From assembly GCF_003208655.1 (NCBI RefSeq), contig NZ_QKLU01000005.1, positions 359,178-423,177 of the forward strand: a DNA stretch of 64,000 nucleotides, read 5' to 3'. Below are positions 9,172 through 18,503 of the stretch, piece after piece (within the stretch, counting starts at the first letter, position 1; each line of letters opens with the position of its first letter). The DNA comes from Pedobacter nutrimenti. Its GTDB lineage: Bacteria; Bacteroidota; Bacteroidia; Sphingobacteriales; Sphingobacteriaceae. The translations under genes and the position numbers were made by a program. Under the pieces are notes generated by a model. The model saw only the letters and a program-made list of their open reading frames with translations. It made no database searches and was not told where the DNA came from.

Positions 9172-10950
9172 ATGAATATCGAACAAAATATAAGCGCAGC
9201 CTTGATACAGGCTGTTAAACAATTATATGATCAGGACCTTCCTGAAAACCAGGTGAGCCTTCAAGACACCCGCGCGGAGTTTGAAGGACAGATCACCATA
9301 GTGGTTTTTCCGGTGGTCCGTTTTTCTAAAAAATCTCCGGAAGCCACTGCGGCCGATTTGGGTACCTACCTGCAGGAGCATGTGGCCCAGGTGACCGGCT
9401 TTAACGTGGTCAAAGGCTTTTTAAACCTAAGCATTGCCGACAGTTATTGGCTAAATTTACTGAACAGCACTTTACTGGACGCTTCTTTCGGAACTTTTAA
9501 ACCAAACGGTCAAAAAGTGATGGTGGAGTATTCTTCTCCAAATACCAATAAACCCCTGCATTTAGGGCATGTCCGTAACAATTTACTGGGTTATTCCATT
9601 GCAGAATTGCTTAAAGCAAATGGTTATGAGGTATTTAAGGTCAACCTGGTCAACGACAGAGGGATACACATCTGTAAATCGATGCTGGCCTGGCAAAAAT
9701 GGGGCAATGGCGAAACACCCGAAAGCTCTGGCTTAAAAGGAGACCACCTGGTTGGCAAGTACTACGTCATTTTTGATAAAGAATACAAAAAAGAAATTGA
9801 TGCGCTGAAACAGGCCGGTCAGACAGAAGAAGAAGCCAAGAAAAATGCTCCTTTAATTAAAGAGGCACAGCAAATGTTATTGGCCTGGGAAAGCGGGGAC
9901 AACACCGTGGTCGAACTTTGGAAAAAGATGAATGGCTGGGTGTACGATGGTTTTGCCGTTTCTTATAAAAACCTGGGCGTTGACTTTGATAAATACTATT
10001 ACGAAAGCGATACCTATTTATTGGGTAAAGACAATATTGAAGAAGGACTGAGCAAAGGCGTATTTTTCAAAAAGCCCGATGGATCGGTTTGGATTGACCT
10101 GACTGCAGACGGCCTGGACCAGAAACTGGTTTTACGTGCCGACGGAACTTCGGTATACATTACGCAGGACATCGGTACCGCACAACTGAAATACGACGAT
10201 TTTAAAATGGACCAGTCCATTTATGTCGTAGGAAACGAGCAGGATTACCACTTTAAAGTCTTGTTCCTGATCCTTCAAAAACTGGGTAAAACCTGGGCCA
10301 AAGGATTGTACCATTTGTCCTACGGAATGGTAGACCTGCCAAGCGGTAAAATGAAATCGAGGGAAGGTACAGTGGTAGATGCCGATGACCTGGTTGCAGA
10401 GATGGTCGAAACGGCCAAGCAAAAAACAGAAGCCCTGGGTAAGGTAGACGGTTTCTCGGAAGAGGAAAAAGAAGCCTTGTTCTATAACATTGGAATGGGG
10501 GCACTGAAATACTTTTTATTGAAGGTAGAACCCAAAAAACGCCTGCTTTTTGACCCGGCAGAATCCATTGATTTTCAGGGAAACACGGGCCCTTTTATCC
10601 AGTATACCCATGCCCGTATCCGTTCTTTACTGAATAAGGCTGCTTATGCAAGTGCCCCGGTGAAGGAAAACACGGCCCTTTCGGCAACAGAGCTGGAAAT
10701 GATTATCCTGTTGTCAAAATACCCTTCGGAGCTGGCTTCGGCTGCAAAAGGCTATACCCCGGCAACACTGGCCAATTACCTTTACGAGGTGGCCAAAATG
10801 TTCAATAAATTTTATCACGAAGTGCCGCCAATTATAAAAGAAGAAGACGCCGGACTGAAACAGCAGCGTCTGAACCTGAGTTCTGTTACCGCAGGCATCC
10901 TGAAATCGGGGATGCGCATTTTAGGGATTACGGTTCCAGAAAGAATGTAA
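9172..10950 (+). CDS. argS: Arginine--tRNA ligase
   Basis: Charges tRNA-Arg with arginine; an essential cytoplasmic class I synthetase. In the 592 residues the HIGH motif appears as HLGH at 130-133 inside NTNKPLHLGHVRNN, the KMSK-like loop as KMKSREG near 393-399, and the C-terminal helical anticodon-binding domain ends in MRILGITVPERM. The N-terminal 90 residues match the Add-1 domain of ArgS. It starts 3 bases after arginase. A 14-bp terminator hairpin begins 27 bases after its stop. Confidence 0.97.
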   Translation: MNIEQNISAALIQAVKQLYDQDLPENQVSLQDTRAEFEGQITIVVFPVVRFSKKSPEATAADLGTYLQEHVAQVTGFNVVKGFLNLSIADSYWLNLLNSTLLDASFGTFKPNGQKVMVEYSSPNTNKPLHLGHVRNNLLGYSIAELLKANGYEVFKVNLVNDRGIHICKSMLAWQKWGNGETPESSGLKGDHLVGKYYVIFDKEYKKEIDALKQAGQTEEEAKKNAPLIKEAQQMLLAWESGDNTVVELWKKMNGWVYDGFAVSYKNLGVDFDKYYYESDTYLLGKDNIEEGLSKGVFFKKPDGSVWIDLTADGLDQKLVLRADGTSVYITQDIGTAQLKYDDFKMDQSIYVVGNEQDYHFKVLFLILQKLGKTWAKGLYHLSYGMVDLPSGKMKSREGTVVDADDLVAEMVETAKQKTEALGKVDGFSEEEKEALFYNIGMGALKYFLLKVEPKKRLLFDPAESIDFQGNTGPFIQYTHARIRSLLNKAAYASAPVKENTALSATELEMIILLSKYPSELASAAKGYTPATLANYLYEVAKMFNKFYHEVPPIIKEEDAGLKQQRLNLSSVTAGILKSGMRILGITVPERM

Positions 10951-10976
10951 ATAAACGGATGAATTTGAAGGTAAAA

Positions 10977-11020
10977 GCGAAACAGAAGGATTATTCCTTC
11001 TGTTTCGCTTTTGTTTTTTC
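10977..11020 (+). terminator. Strong terminator of argS, embedded in the end of the convergent gene
   Basis: A 14-bp perfect stem (10977-10990 with 10995-11008) has a 4-base TTAT loop and is followed by TTTTGTTTTTT. The stem covers the stop codon and final codons of the convergent AI-2E-family gene, so its 3' arm is also coding sequence. On the minus strand it is followed by a short T run and may serve both genes. Confidence 0.9.
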
Positions 11021-12130
11021 AAGACCTGCTTTAACCGGAACGGGCGACTTTTTACGGAAAGCGGCAAAGGTCATGGGGCTTTTGGCCGGACGTTCATCAC
11101 CCAGTAAAACGCCCCATTGTTTAAACTGGTCGGTACGGTCAAAGATCACTTTCAGGACTGCAATAAGCGGCATAGACAGGAACATGCCCGAAACCCCGGC
11201 GATGCTGCCCCCAACCACTACCCCCAGAATGGCCACCAGTGCATTGATTTTAATTTTAGAACCTACAATTCTGGGCATTAGAATGTTGTTGTCCAGAAAC
11301 TGAACCACGGCAATGACAATCAGTACCGTTAATACCGGCCACAGCTCTGTAGAGGTGGTTAAGGTGAGCATGACCCCGATGATGTTGCCAATTAAGGCTC
11401 CTACATAAGGAATAAGGTTCAAAATGGCAAAAATAACCCCGATAAGCAGGGCGTGTTTAATGCCAAAAATCATTAAGCCCCCTCCCAGTAAAATGGTCAT
11501 GTACGTAATTTGAATGAGCAGGCCCACCAGATAATTTTTAATAATGGACTCGGTTTCATAAATGGCATCCTTTACCCTTGGATGGTGGTCTGTTTTGAAC
11601 CACATAAAAATAAACCGAAGCAGAATGTCTTTATAAAACAGCATCAGGTAAATATAAATGGGCAGCAGGCCCACAAAAATAAACAGAGAGCTTAAAGTCA
11701 CGGCAGCACCACTGGCCGCTGTACCCGCATAAGACAATAAATCGTCGCTCTTTTTATTTAAAAAATCGGTTTGTTCCTTGGTCGAATAGTCACTGATGCT
11801 GCTGATCCAGTTGCTTAGGGCATGTAAATGCTGGCTGACATTTTTTTTGATCTGCGGAAAATCATTCACCAGTGTACTGATCTGAGAAGAAAAGAACCAA
11901 CCAATGAGGCCAACAAAAATAACCAGCAGCAGAATAGGAACCACAATAGCCAATACTTCAGGAACTTTCCATTTTCTCAGGAAACGGTACACCGGTACCA
12001 GCAGGATGCTGATAAAAAATGCCATCAGTACGGGCATAATGATGCTGCTTCCAACCACCAGTATGGTGCCCAGGAGAACAATTCCCAATAATTCAATAGA
12101 TCTTTTAACAGTAAGGGGCATTTCGGGCAT
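10991..12130 (-). CDS. AI-2E-family transporter / PerM-like permease
   Basis: 379 residues with about eight membrane segments in the AI-2E exporter (PerM/YdiK/TqsA) arrangement. A paired N-terminal hydrophobic hairpin is followed by a soluble stretch (about 90-140) and then the C-terminal block with NLIPYVGALIGN and FLDNNILMPRIVGSKI, both characteristic of the family. Members include autoinducer-2 exporters and Na+/H+ antiporters; the substrate here cannot be told. The final residues are rich in Lys and Gln because they are encoded by a terminator hairpin. It diverges from mnmE. Confidence 0.85.
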   Translation of the reverse strand: MPEMPLTVKRSIELLGIVLLGTILVVGSSIIMPVLMAFFISILLVPVYRFLRKWKVPEVLAIVVPILLLVIFVGLIGWFFSSQISTLVNDFPQIKKNVSQHLHALSNWISSISDYSTKEQTDFLNKKSDDLLSYAGTAASGAAVTLSSLFIFVGLLPIYIYLMLFYKDILLRFIFMWFKTDHHPRVKDAIYETESIIKNYLVGLLIQITYMTILLGGGLMIFGIKHALLIGVIFAILNLIPYVGALIGNIIGVMLTLTTSTELWPVLTVLIVIAVVQFLDNNILMPRIVGSKIKINALVAILGVVVGGSIAGVSGMFLSMPLIAVLKVIFDRTDQFKQWGVLLGDERPAKSPMTFAAFRKKSPVPVKAGLEKTKAKQKE

Positions 12131-12148
12131 AGAATGTCTGGTTTTTTA

Positions 12149-12190
12149 CAAAACTAACACTAGGAGCGTCGAAATGTTTGCCTAGTTTTG
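12149..12190. promoter_or_regulatory. Two identical divergent -7 elements (TAGTTTTG) for the permease and mnmE
   Basis: TAGTTTTG occurs at 12183-12190 on the plus strand, 26 bases before the mnmE ATG. It occurs again on the minus strand at 12156-12149, 18 bases before the permease start. Both fit TAnnTTTG and give short leaders. No convincing -33 TTG is seen. Confidence 0.4.
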
Positions 12191-12216
12191 TGTTTTACAT
12201 CTAATGATGCTTAGTG

Positions 12217-13587
12217 ATGATTACAAATGAAACCATAGTTGCTTTGTCTACACCTACCGGCACCGGTGCCATCGGGGTGATCCGTCTTTCAGGAAAAGAG
12301 GCCATTTCCATTACCAATTCGGTATTTAGCGGAAAGGATTTGCTGAAGCAGGAATCCCATACCATTCATTTTGGTTTAATAAAGGATGGGGAAAAGGTCA
12401 TTGACGAAGTCCTGGTGAGTTTGTTCATTGCCCCGAAATCCTATACCAAGGAAAATGTGGTCGAAATTTCCTGCCATGGTTCCAATTACATCATTCAGCA
12501 AATCATTAACCTATTGATCAAAAAAGGAGCTTCGGCAGCAAAACCAGGTGAATTCACCTTAAGGGCTTTTTTAAATGGCGGATTGGACCTGTCGCAGGCC
12601 GAAGCGGTGGCCGATCTGATTTCGTCGGACTCTGCTGCGGCGCACAATGTGGCCATGAACCAGCTGCGGGGCGGTTTCAGTACCGAGCTGAACCAGCTTC
12701 GGGAACAGCTGATCCATTTTGCTTCTATGATTGAACTGGAATTGGATTTTGCAGAAGAAGATGTAGAGTTTGCCAACCGTGACCAGTTACAGGAGCTGAT
12801 CAATAAAATCAATCTGGTGCTCAATAAGCTGATCCGCTCTTTTGAACTGGGCAATGTGATCAAACAAGGCATCAATACGGTTATTGCAGGCCGGCCAAAT
12901 GCGGGCAAATCGACCTTGCTCAATGCGCTTTTAAATGAAGAAAGGGCTATTGTAAGCGAAATTGCAGGTACCACACGCGATACCATTGAAGAATTGTTAA
13001 ACATCAACGGAATCAATTTCAGGTTAATCGATACTGCGGGCATTCGTGAGGCTACTGATACCATTGAAGCCATTGGGGTCGAAAAAACCATGCAAAAAAT
13101 TAACCAGAGCGCTGTGCTGGTGTATATGTTCGATGTGGTGAACCTGACGGTGAAAGAAATCCGTGAAGATATTGCCAAATTATACCGCCCGGGAATGGCT
13201 TTTATTGCCGTGGCCAATAAAATAGACCTTTCTTATAATAATAAGCTTAAAGAACTGCAATTGCCCTCAGAAATCCGTTTTATTGCCATTTCTGCAAAGG
13301 CAAACCAGCAGGTAGAAGAACTTAAAGAATTGCTGTACGATACCGCAGTAGGGGACCAGCTTTCAGACAACCATACCATGGTGACCAATATCCGCCATGT
13401 GGAGGCTTTGGAAAGGACCAGGGCTGCTTTGGACAGTGTGGCCAACGGACTGGTTAACCCGGTTACTTCCGATTTTTTATCCATGGACATTAAACAGGCG
13501 CTTTATTATTTAGGGGAGATTACCGGGCAAGTGACTACAGATGATTTGCTGGAGAATATTTTTAGTAAGTTTTGTATCGGAAAGTAG
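12217..13587 (+). CDS. mnmE: tRNA-modifying GTPase MnmE
   Basis: With MnmG it makes the 5-carboxymethylaminomethyl group on wobble uridine 34 of certain tRNAs. The N-terminal formyl-THF-binding domain begins TIVALSTPTGTGAIGVIRLSG-like sequence. The G domain carries GRPNAGKST (P-loop, about residue 224 on), a G2/G3 stretch with TTRDT and DTAG, and NKID for guanine. The C-terminus ends in the invariant FCIGK, whose Cys is essential in characterised MnmE. A GTG lies one codon upstream at 12214; I chose the ATG. The last ~120 bases are duplicated in degraded form at 37866-38015. Confidence 0.96.
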   Translation: MITNETIVALSTPTGTGAIGVIRLSGKEAISITNSVFSGKDLLKQESHTIHFGLIKDGEKVIDEVLVSLFIAPKSYTKENVVEISCHGSNYIIQQIINLLIKKGASAAKPGEFTLRAFLNGGLDLSQAEAVADLISSDSAAAHNVAMNQLRGGFSTELNQLREQLIHFASMIELELDFAEEDVEFANRDQLQELINKINLVLNKLIRSFELGNVIKQGINTVIAGRPNAGKSTLLNALLNEERAIVSEIAGTTRDTIEELLNINGINFRLIDTAGIREATDTIEAIGVEKTMQKINQSAVLVYMFDVVNLTVKEIREDIAKLYRPGMAFIAVANKIDLSYNNKLKELQLPSEIRFIAISAKANQQVEELKELLYDTAVGDQLSDNHTMVTNIRHVEALERTRAALDSVANGLVNPVTSDFLSMDIKQALYYLGEITGQVTTDDLLENIFSKFCIGK

Positions 13588-13619
13588 ACTCGCAAACTAA
13601 CGCATAGCATAACAATATA
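13468..13619 (+). repeat. Direct repeat, intact copy (mnmE 3' end plus downstream flank)
   Basis: This segment covers the last 40 codons of mnmE and 32 bases of 3' flank and has a decayed second copy at 37866-38015 in the same orientation. By hand, 47 of 51 bases match in the first block and 54 of 69 in the second. A 12-base in-frame gap lies between the blocks, and the 11 bases ATAACAATATA match again beyond the stop (13609-13619 and 38005-38015). It includes TTTTGTATCGGAAAGTAG, encoding FCIGK-stop, the position used as an attachment site by SGI1-type islands. Confidence 0.85.
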
Positions 13620-13621
13620 AC

Positions 13622-13662
13622 AAGCTGAAAGCCTTATTTTTACTAAGGTTTTCGGCTTTTTT
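13622..13662 (+). terminator. Probable terminator of mnmE
   Basis: An imperfect stem of about 13 bp (AGCTGAAAGCCTTA with TAAGGTTTTCGGCT) closes on a short loop and is followed by TTTTTTG. It starts 35 bases after the mnmE stop. Confidence 0.7.
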
Positions 13663-13844
13663 GTTTGTCGATACTTTGCCCTGTTTTGTTGCTTTTTTTC
13701 CCCTGGAAGAACGTATGGAAATTCAAATAGTGAACATATGCGTAATGTGGCGAGAATAATCAGCTTATCGGATCTTATCGAGCCTTATTTGAGGCGAAAA
13801 CACATAGCATTAAGCAAAGCGTTATTAGCCAGAATGGGGCTAAA

Positions 13845-16310
13845 TCAATTAGCCCTTTTCTGTTCATCTGCCGAACTTGATTCTTTCTTTGATTTGGCTG
13901 CTTTTCCGTTACCAAACCGGTAAGAAAAATTGACTCTGATGGCCCTGGTGTAAAAATTGAAATACGAATATTGGTACAAGTTCTTGTAGAGGTCGATCAC
14001 GTTATGGCTTTCACTTTGAAGAAGGTTGGTGGCTTTAATTGTGAGGGCGCCCTTACTGCCAAATAATAGCCTCCTGATCCCAATATCGACCGTAGAATAA
14101 GCACCAAAGGAGGAGGTGACCAATTGCCTTTTAGAATTGTATTCGAGGTCAGCTTCGGCGCTCAGTTTGGGGGTAATTGAAAAGCTGTTGTTGGAGCTGA
14201 TATAAATGGTTGGGATTCCAGGATTATTTAGCTTGAAATTGGCCACTTGTCCGCTGAATTGGTTTTGATATAGGGAAAAAGTGGTGTTGGTTGTCCACAA
14301 GTTAGCGAATTTCCTGGAATAACTAAGGTCGATATTCCACGAACTGGATCTCTGTATATTAGTAGGCATGCGGGTAACAGTAACCTGATTACTGTCCAGA
14401 TAAGGCAAAGTCCGGACATAGTTTCGGTCAATGGTATATCCGACAGTCAGAAATAACTCCCCATACCATGACCAGGCCACCTCACCATGCCAGGTAAGTT
14501 GCGGTTTTAAATCAGGGTTTCCTTGAAAATACAAAACCGGGGTAAGCGGTCTACGGAATGGAATTAACTCATGGTAACTGGCGCGTTCTATTCTCCTGCC
14601 CAGCCTGATGGTTAAGCCATGCTGCTCGTTGAACTTATAATCAAAAAAAACAGCCGGAAATAACGATAGGAAATCTTGTTTCACAGATTCACCAGTTAGC
14701 AACTGTAGCCCTTTAGTAATGGTTTGTTCAGCGCGCAATCCTGCCTGAATGCTTAGCTTTTTATAGACTTTGCTGACGTTAATATAGGCTGCATTAATGT
14801 TTTCCGAATTGACCGAATAATTGGTTTGCATGGAATCCAGGATATTGAGGCCATTCAAATCTTGATAGTAAAGGTTGTTGTTATTAGCCCTTATATAGCT
14901 TGATTTAAAGCCAACCTCCAGACGTCCTTGACTTTTTAGGGGATGTGTATAATCCACTTTGAAGGCATAGATCTTTAGCCGTCTGCTTTGATCCAGGAAA
15001 ACTAAAGAACGGTCCAGAAAATTTCCGGAGGCATCCTTTAATAAGGTTTGATTGTCTTGTCCGGCATGGTTTCGGTAACCAGAATAATCCAGGCTAAAGG
15101 TTAGCACCCTGCCAGAAGAATCCAGTTCATGGGCCAATGCAATCCCGGTGGTATAATTGAAGGGCTTATTTTTATTCAATGCGCTAAAGTATTCAGTTCC
15201 GGACAGTGAACGGTTGCCATCAAAGATATTCATATCAGACAAGGTTTGGTCGCTACTTGATTGTATATTCATGTTACCTGTTAAAGAAAGTGTTGTGTTG
15301 CGGGAGAGATAGAGGTCGATCCCCAGGGCAGGTGAGTAAGTTTTGTTGCTAGTGATGTTGTCATTGCTGGAAGTCCGTTCTGATTGGAGAATATGGTTTC
15401 CATCTAGTACATCCACATTTACTGTCCGGTTAAAAAAGTCTTTTTTATAGGTATAGCTGTTATCCAGGTAAAGATTATAAAAATCTGTTTTATAACTTAA
15501 GCTTACCCCGCCACCATAATTGCCATAATAACCTTGCCTGTAGTTTCCATTAAAACTACCATTAAAGCCTTCCTTTCGGTTTTTCTTTTTCACGATGTTA
15601 ATGATCCCCCCATTCCCAGAAGCATCATATTTGGCAGATGGGCTGGTCATGATCTCTATTTTTTGAACGTTGGCCGAAGGCATACCGTTTAGTAGGGCAG
15701 CCAGATCGGACGCAGATAAATAAGTTGGTTTCCCATCGATCATCACATTGATACCAGACTTGCCATTAAGGCTGAGCTGACCATCTTCTGAAATCTGTAC
15801 CCCGGGAAGTTTCTTCATCGCTTCTAACACGGTTGAACCGGCATTTGTGATGTCCTGATCAACATTAACTATCGTTTTATCGATCTGTCTTTCAATCTTT
15901 GGGACGGTTCCTTTAATGATGACATCATGAAGTACCCGGGTTGATACTTGTAAACGAATGACCCCCAATGTAGCGGGTTTGGAGTTAGAGTCGATCAATA
16001 CACCTGATCTTATAAAAGGTTCAAACCCGATCATGGTAATCTTAATTTGGTAATTCCCTGGCTTCACATTTTTAAAAGTAAAGTAGCCCAGATCATTGCT
16101 TTTTGTTGATTGCGTGATGCTGGTATCCTGTTCGTTTTTCAGTATAACGGTAGCATAAGGTTGGGGACTGTTTTTGTGATCAACAATGTTCCCTGTAAAT
16201 GACCGGTTAACGGTTGTTTGTGCTTTTGCCGGATCGGTTAAAAACAATAGCCAACCGCAGAGCGTTCCTATCCAGATAGAATTGAATTTCATTTGTTTGA
16301 TTTTCACCAA
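13845..16310 (-). CDS. TonB-dependent receptor-like outer-membrane beta-barrel protein
   Basis: 821 residues with a signal peptide (cleavage near the AKAQ at about 30), a carboxypeptidase-like domain (about 38-125), a plug with the MKKLPGVQI and GNGGIINIVKKKN segments (about 140-245), and a barrel. The C-terminus ends in a charged tail (about 800-821) rather than an aromatic residue. It resembles the OMP_b-brl_3 group of receptor-like proteins, which are often regulated by neighbouring LytTR systems. It diverges from a LytS/LytR pair 180 bases away. Cargo is unknown. An ATG seven codons in (MKFNSIW) is an alternative start that would give a more usual signal peptide. Confidence 0.85.
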   Translation of the reverse strand: MVKIKQMKFNSIWIGTLCGWLLFLTDPAKAQTTVNRSFTGNIVDHKNSPQPYATVILKNEQDTSITQSTKSNDLGYFTFKNVKPGNYQIKITMIGFEPFIRSGVLIDSNSKPATLGVIRLQVSTRVLHDVIIKGTVPKIERQIDKTIVNVDQDITNAGSTVLEAMKKLPGVQISEDGQLSLNGKSGINVMIDGKPTYLSASDLAALLNGMPSANVQKIEIMTSPSAKYDASGNGGIINIVKKKNRKEGFNGSFNGNYRQGYYGNYGGGVSLSYKTDFYNLYLDNSYTYKKDFFNRTVNVDVLDGNHILQSERTSSNDNITSNKTYSPALGIDLYLSRNTTLSLTGNMNIQSSSDQTLSDMNIFDGNRSLSGTEYFSALNKNKPFNYTTGIALAHELDSSGRVLTFSLDYSGYRNHAGQDNQTLLKDASGNFLDRSLVFLDQSRRLKIYAFKVDYTHPLKSQGRLEVGFKSSYIRANNNNLYYQDLNGLNILDSMQTNYSVNSENINAAYINVSKVYKKLSIQAGLRAEQTITKGLQLLTGESVKQDFLSLFPAVFFDYKFNEQHGLTIRLGRRIERASYHELIPFRRPLTPVLYFQGNPDLKPQLTWHGEVAWSWYGELFLTVGYTIDRNYVRTLPYLDSNQVTVTRMPTNIQRSSSWNIDLSYSRKFANLWTTNTTFSLYQNQFSGQVANFKLNNPGIPTIYISSNNSFSITPKLSAEADLEYNSKRQLVTSSFGAYSTVDIGIRRLLFGSKGALTIKATNLLQSESHNVIDLYKNLYQYSYFNFYTRAIRVNFSYRFGNGKAAKSKKESSSADEQKRAN

Positions 16311-16490
16311 TAGTAGCGCGATTTGATATACAATGTACCTGCAGTTGATCGATAGGTATTAGATGCTGACGGACAGGCGAAAATTCCTGATTGATCTGGT
16401 TGGGGAGATGTTTTGAGCAGTTCAGGGGGATGAAACTGCCTGTTTGTCGACCAGTGATTAATTTATACCTTAAATTATCTATACTTGTTG

Positions 16491-17615
16491 ATGATGAGCT
16501 TTGTTGAAAAAATCCTTGATGCAGAAAAAAAGTACCGACTGTTAAGTCACGTACTATTCTGGCTGACGATGATGCTGATCGCTATCAGCAATAGCAAATA
16601 TCGGGATGGCAATACATTTACCTATCGTTTTGCACTGATAGGTAATGGCCTTTTCCTTGGCCCGCAGATCCTTGCCACTTATTTTCTGACTTACTGGGTG
16701 GTACCGAGATTTCTTTTCAAGAAGAAATATATGGTAACTCTAACCGGTTTTATCCTGGTCAGCTACTTGATCTGTGTTTTGTGCCGTTTTCTAATCATCC
16801 GCGTTGCTGAGCCTCTGGCTGGAACAAGTCCCAAAGCATTTGAAACCAACCGGGAGATATTTACGGATCTTCCCAAGCTTCTTTATGTTTATTTCTTTAG
16901 CATCTTTTCACTTGCTTTTGTTTTTATGTTCATCAAACTGCTCAAAGACCAACTGAATATTCAGAAACACACACTTACGCTTGAAAAACAAAAGGTGGTT
17001 GCGGAGCTCAGGTTGTTAAAAACACAACTAAATCCGCATTTTCTATTCAATACTTTAAATAACATTTATTCTCTTTCTTTGATGTCATCACCGGCCACTG
17101 CACCATCGATTGCCAGGCTTTCTGAAATACTCGACCATATTTTATACCGTTGTGATCAGCAGGTTGTTCCTTTATCTACCGAGATTGCCTTGTTAGACAA
17201 TTATATTGGGCTTGAAAAGTTGCGGTATGATAAGCGTTTGCAAGTGCATTTTAATAAACGTATTGATCAGGAAATCAGTATTGCACCTTTGCTTATGCTT
17301 TCTATTGTAGAAAATGCATTTAAACATGGAGTAGGTAAAGATGCTGGCACCCCATTTATTGCAATAGACATGGAAGTATCCGAAAGCTTATTTATTTTTA
17401 AAGTAGTTAACTCTGTAAGCTATAACAGGGGAAACCAGGAGGGAATCAATGAAAAAATTGGATTGAACAACCTCAAACAGCAACTGCAACTGATCTATGG
17501 AGCAGCTCATCAATTGATAATTGAGCAAACCGATGAGCTGTTTAAAGTAATCCTGCAAATCGATTTAACGATGAAGAAAACATATGAAGAAGATACGCTG
17601 TTTATTGGTGGATGA
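16491..17615 (+). CDS. LytS/YehU-type sensor histidine kinase
   Basis: About 374 residues. Four membrane segments occupy the first ~160 residues, followed by a coiled linker and a His_kinase domain with LKTQLNPHFLFNTLNNIY; the phospho-accepting His is about residue 183. The HATPase segment has ENAFKHGVGK and a glycine-containing NEKIGLNNLKQQL. There is no separate sensor domain, so the membrane part probably senses. Two TTG codons precede the ATG at 16491, with another ATG at 16494. The 3' end overlaps the response regulator gene by 32 bases, implying coupled translation. It likely controls the adjacent outer-membrane protein gene. Confidence 0.9.
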   Translation: MMSFVEKILDAEKKYRLLSHVLFWLTMMLIAISNSKYRDGNTFTYRFALIGNGLFLGPQILATYFLTYWVVPRFLFKKKYMVTLTGFILVSYLICVLCRFLIIRVAEPLAGTSPKAFETNREIFTDLPKLLYVYFFSIFSLAFVFMFIKLLKDQLNIQKHTLTLEKQKVVAELRLLKTQLNPHFLFNTLNNIYSLSLMSSPATAPSIARLSEILDHILYRCDQQVVPLSTEIALLDNYIGLEKLRYDKRLQVHFNKRIDQEISIAPLLMLSIVENAFKHGVGKDAGTPFIAIDMEVSESLFIFKVVNSVSYNRGNQEGINEKIGLNNLKQQLQLIYGAAHQLIIEQTDELFKVILQIDLTMKKTYEEDTLFIGG

Positions 17616-18288
17616 TGAGCCTTTAGCGATCAATCTCCTCGAAAATCACATTGCGCAGCTTGATTTTATGGAGGTTGTTGCTACCTGCGGAAATGCGGCC
17701 AAAGCGTTCGATATTCTAAGAAGGAAGGATATTGACCTCCTGTTTCTGGATATTCAATTGCCAGGTATTAGTGGCATCGACTTTTTAAAAACGCTCCGTA
17801 ATACTCCAAAAACAATTATGACTACCGCATACCGGGAATTTGCTTTGGATGGCTATGATCTGGACTTGGTCGATTATTTGTTAAAACCTATTACTTTTGA
17901 TCGGTTCATCAAAGCGGTTGACCGGTATCTGCGTAATGTTGACCAGGATGTGCTCCCCATGCCGGTAAATACAGGCTCAGGCTTTATTTTTATTAAATCG
18001 GGACATAAACAGATTAAAGTCGATTTAAACGAAGTGCTTTATATAGAGAGCATTAAGGATTATATCAAACTGTACACGATTAACAATGAGGTTGTCGCTA
18101 AGTATAAGATATCCGATATGGAAATAGAACTAACAGGAAAAGGCTTTTTGCGAATCCACCGCTCATTTATTGTTAATCTGAAGAATATCACGGCGTTCAA
18201 TGCCCATGATATCGAGATCGGAAAATCAGAAATCCCGATTGGCGAAAGCTACAAATCTGCGGTACTTAAGCTGTTGCGTAACGACTGA
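17584..18288 (+). CDS. LytTR-family response regulator
   Basis: 234 residues. A receiver domain (1-120) has the acidic pair at 10-11, phospho-acceptor Asp56 in FLDIQLPG, and KPI at the end of beta-5. The C-terminal LytTR DNA-binding domain (about 135-234) has the typical VLYIESIKDYIKLYT and FLRIHRSFIVNL blocks. It overlaps the kinase gene by 32 bases and surely forms a pair with it. The divergent outer-membrane receptor gene is the nearest candidate target. Confidence 0.93.
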   Translation: MKKIRCLLVDDEPLAINLLENHIAQLDFMEVVATCGNAAKAFDILRRKDIDLLFLDIQLPGISGIDFLKTLRNTPKTIMTTAYREFALDGYDLDLVDYLLKPITFDRFIKAVDRYLRNVDQDVLPMPVNTGSGFIFIKSGHKQIKVDLNEVLYIESIKDYIKLYTINNEVVAKYKISDMEIELTGKGFLRIHRSFIVNLKNITAFNAHDIEIGKSEIPIGESYKSAVLKLLRND

Positions 18289-18503
18289 ACTCATGAATTA
18301 CTCGCGATCATTGGGAGAATAGGGTGGTGGTTTCTGGATATTCAAAAAAGAACCTGTAACCTGTGTCCATTCCTGGTATTAGTTTACATCTGTAATATCA
18401 ATGGTATAATCATAAGCTATAATAAATACCGAATAAGTACTAATAAAAGACTGAACATGCGTACCCTTGCCGTACAGCATAAGATTTACGCTGTAGACCG
18501 ATT

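Noticed and set aside
13837..13860. Hairpin GGGCTA/TAGCCC with TTTT at the end of the outer-membrane receptor gene
   Set aside because: Only 6 bp, its T run is on the plus strand where no gene ends, and the minus strand has no T run.
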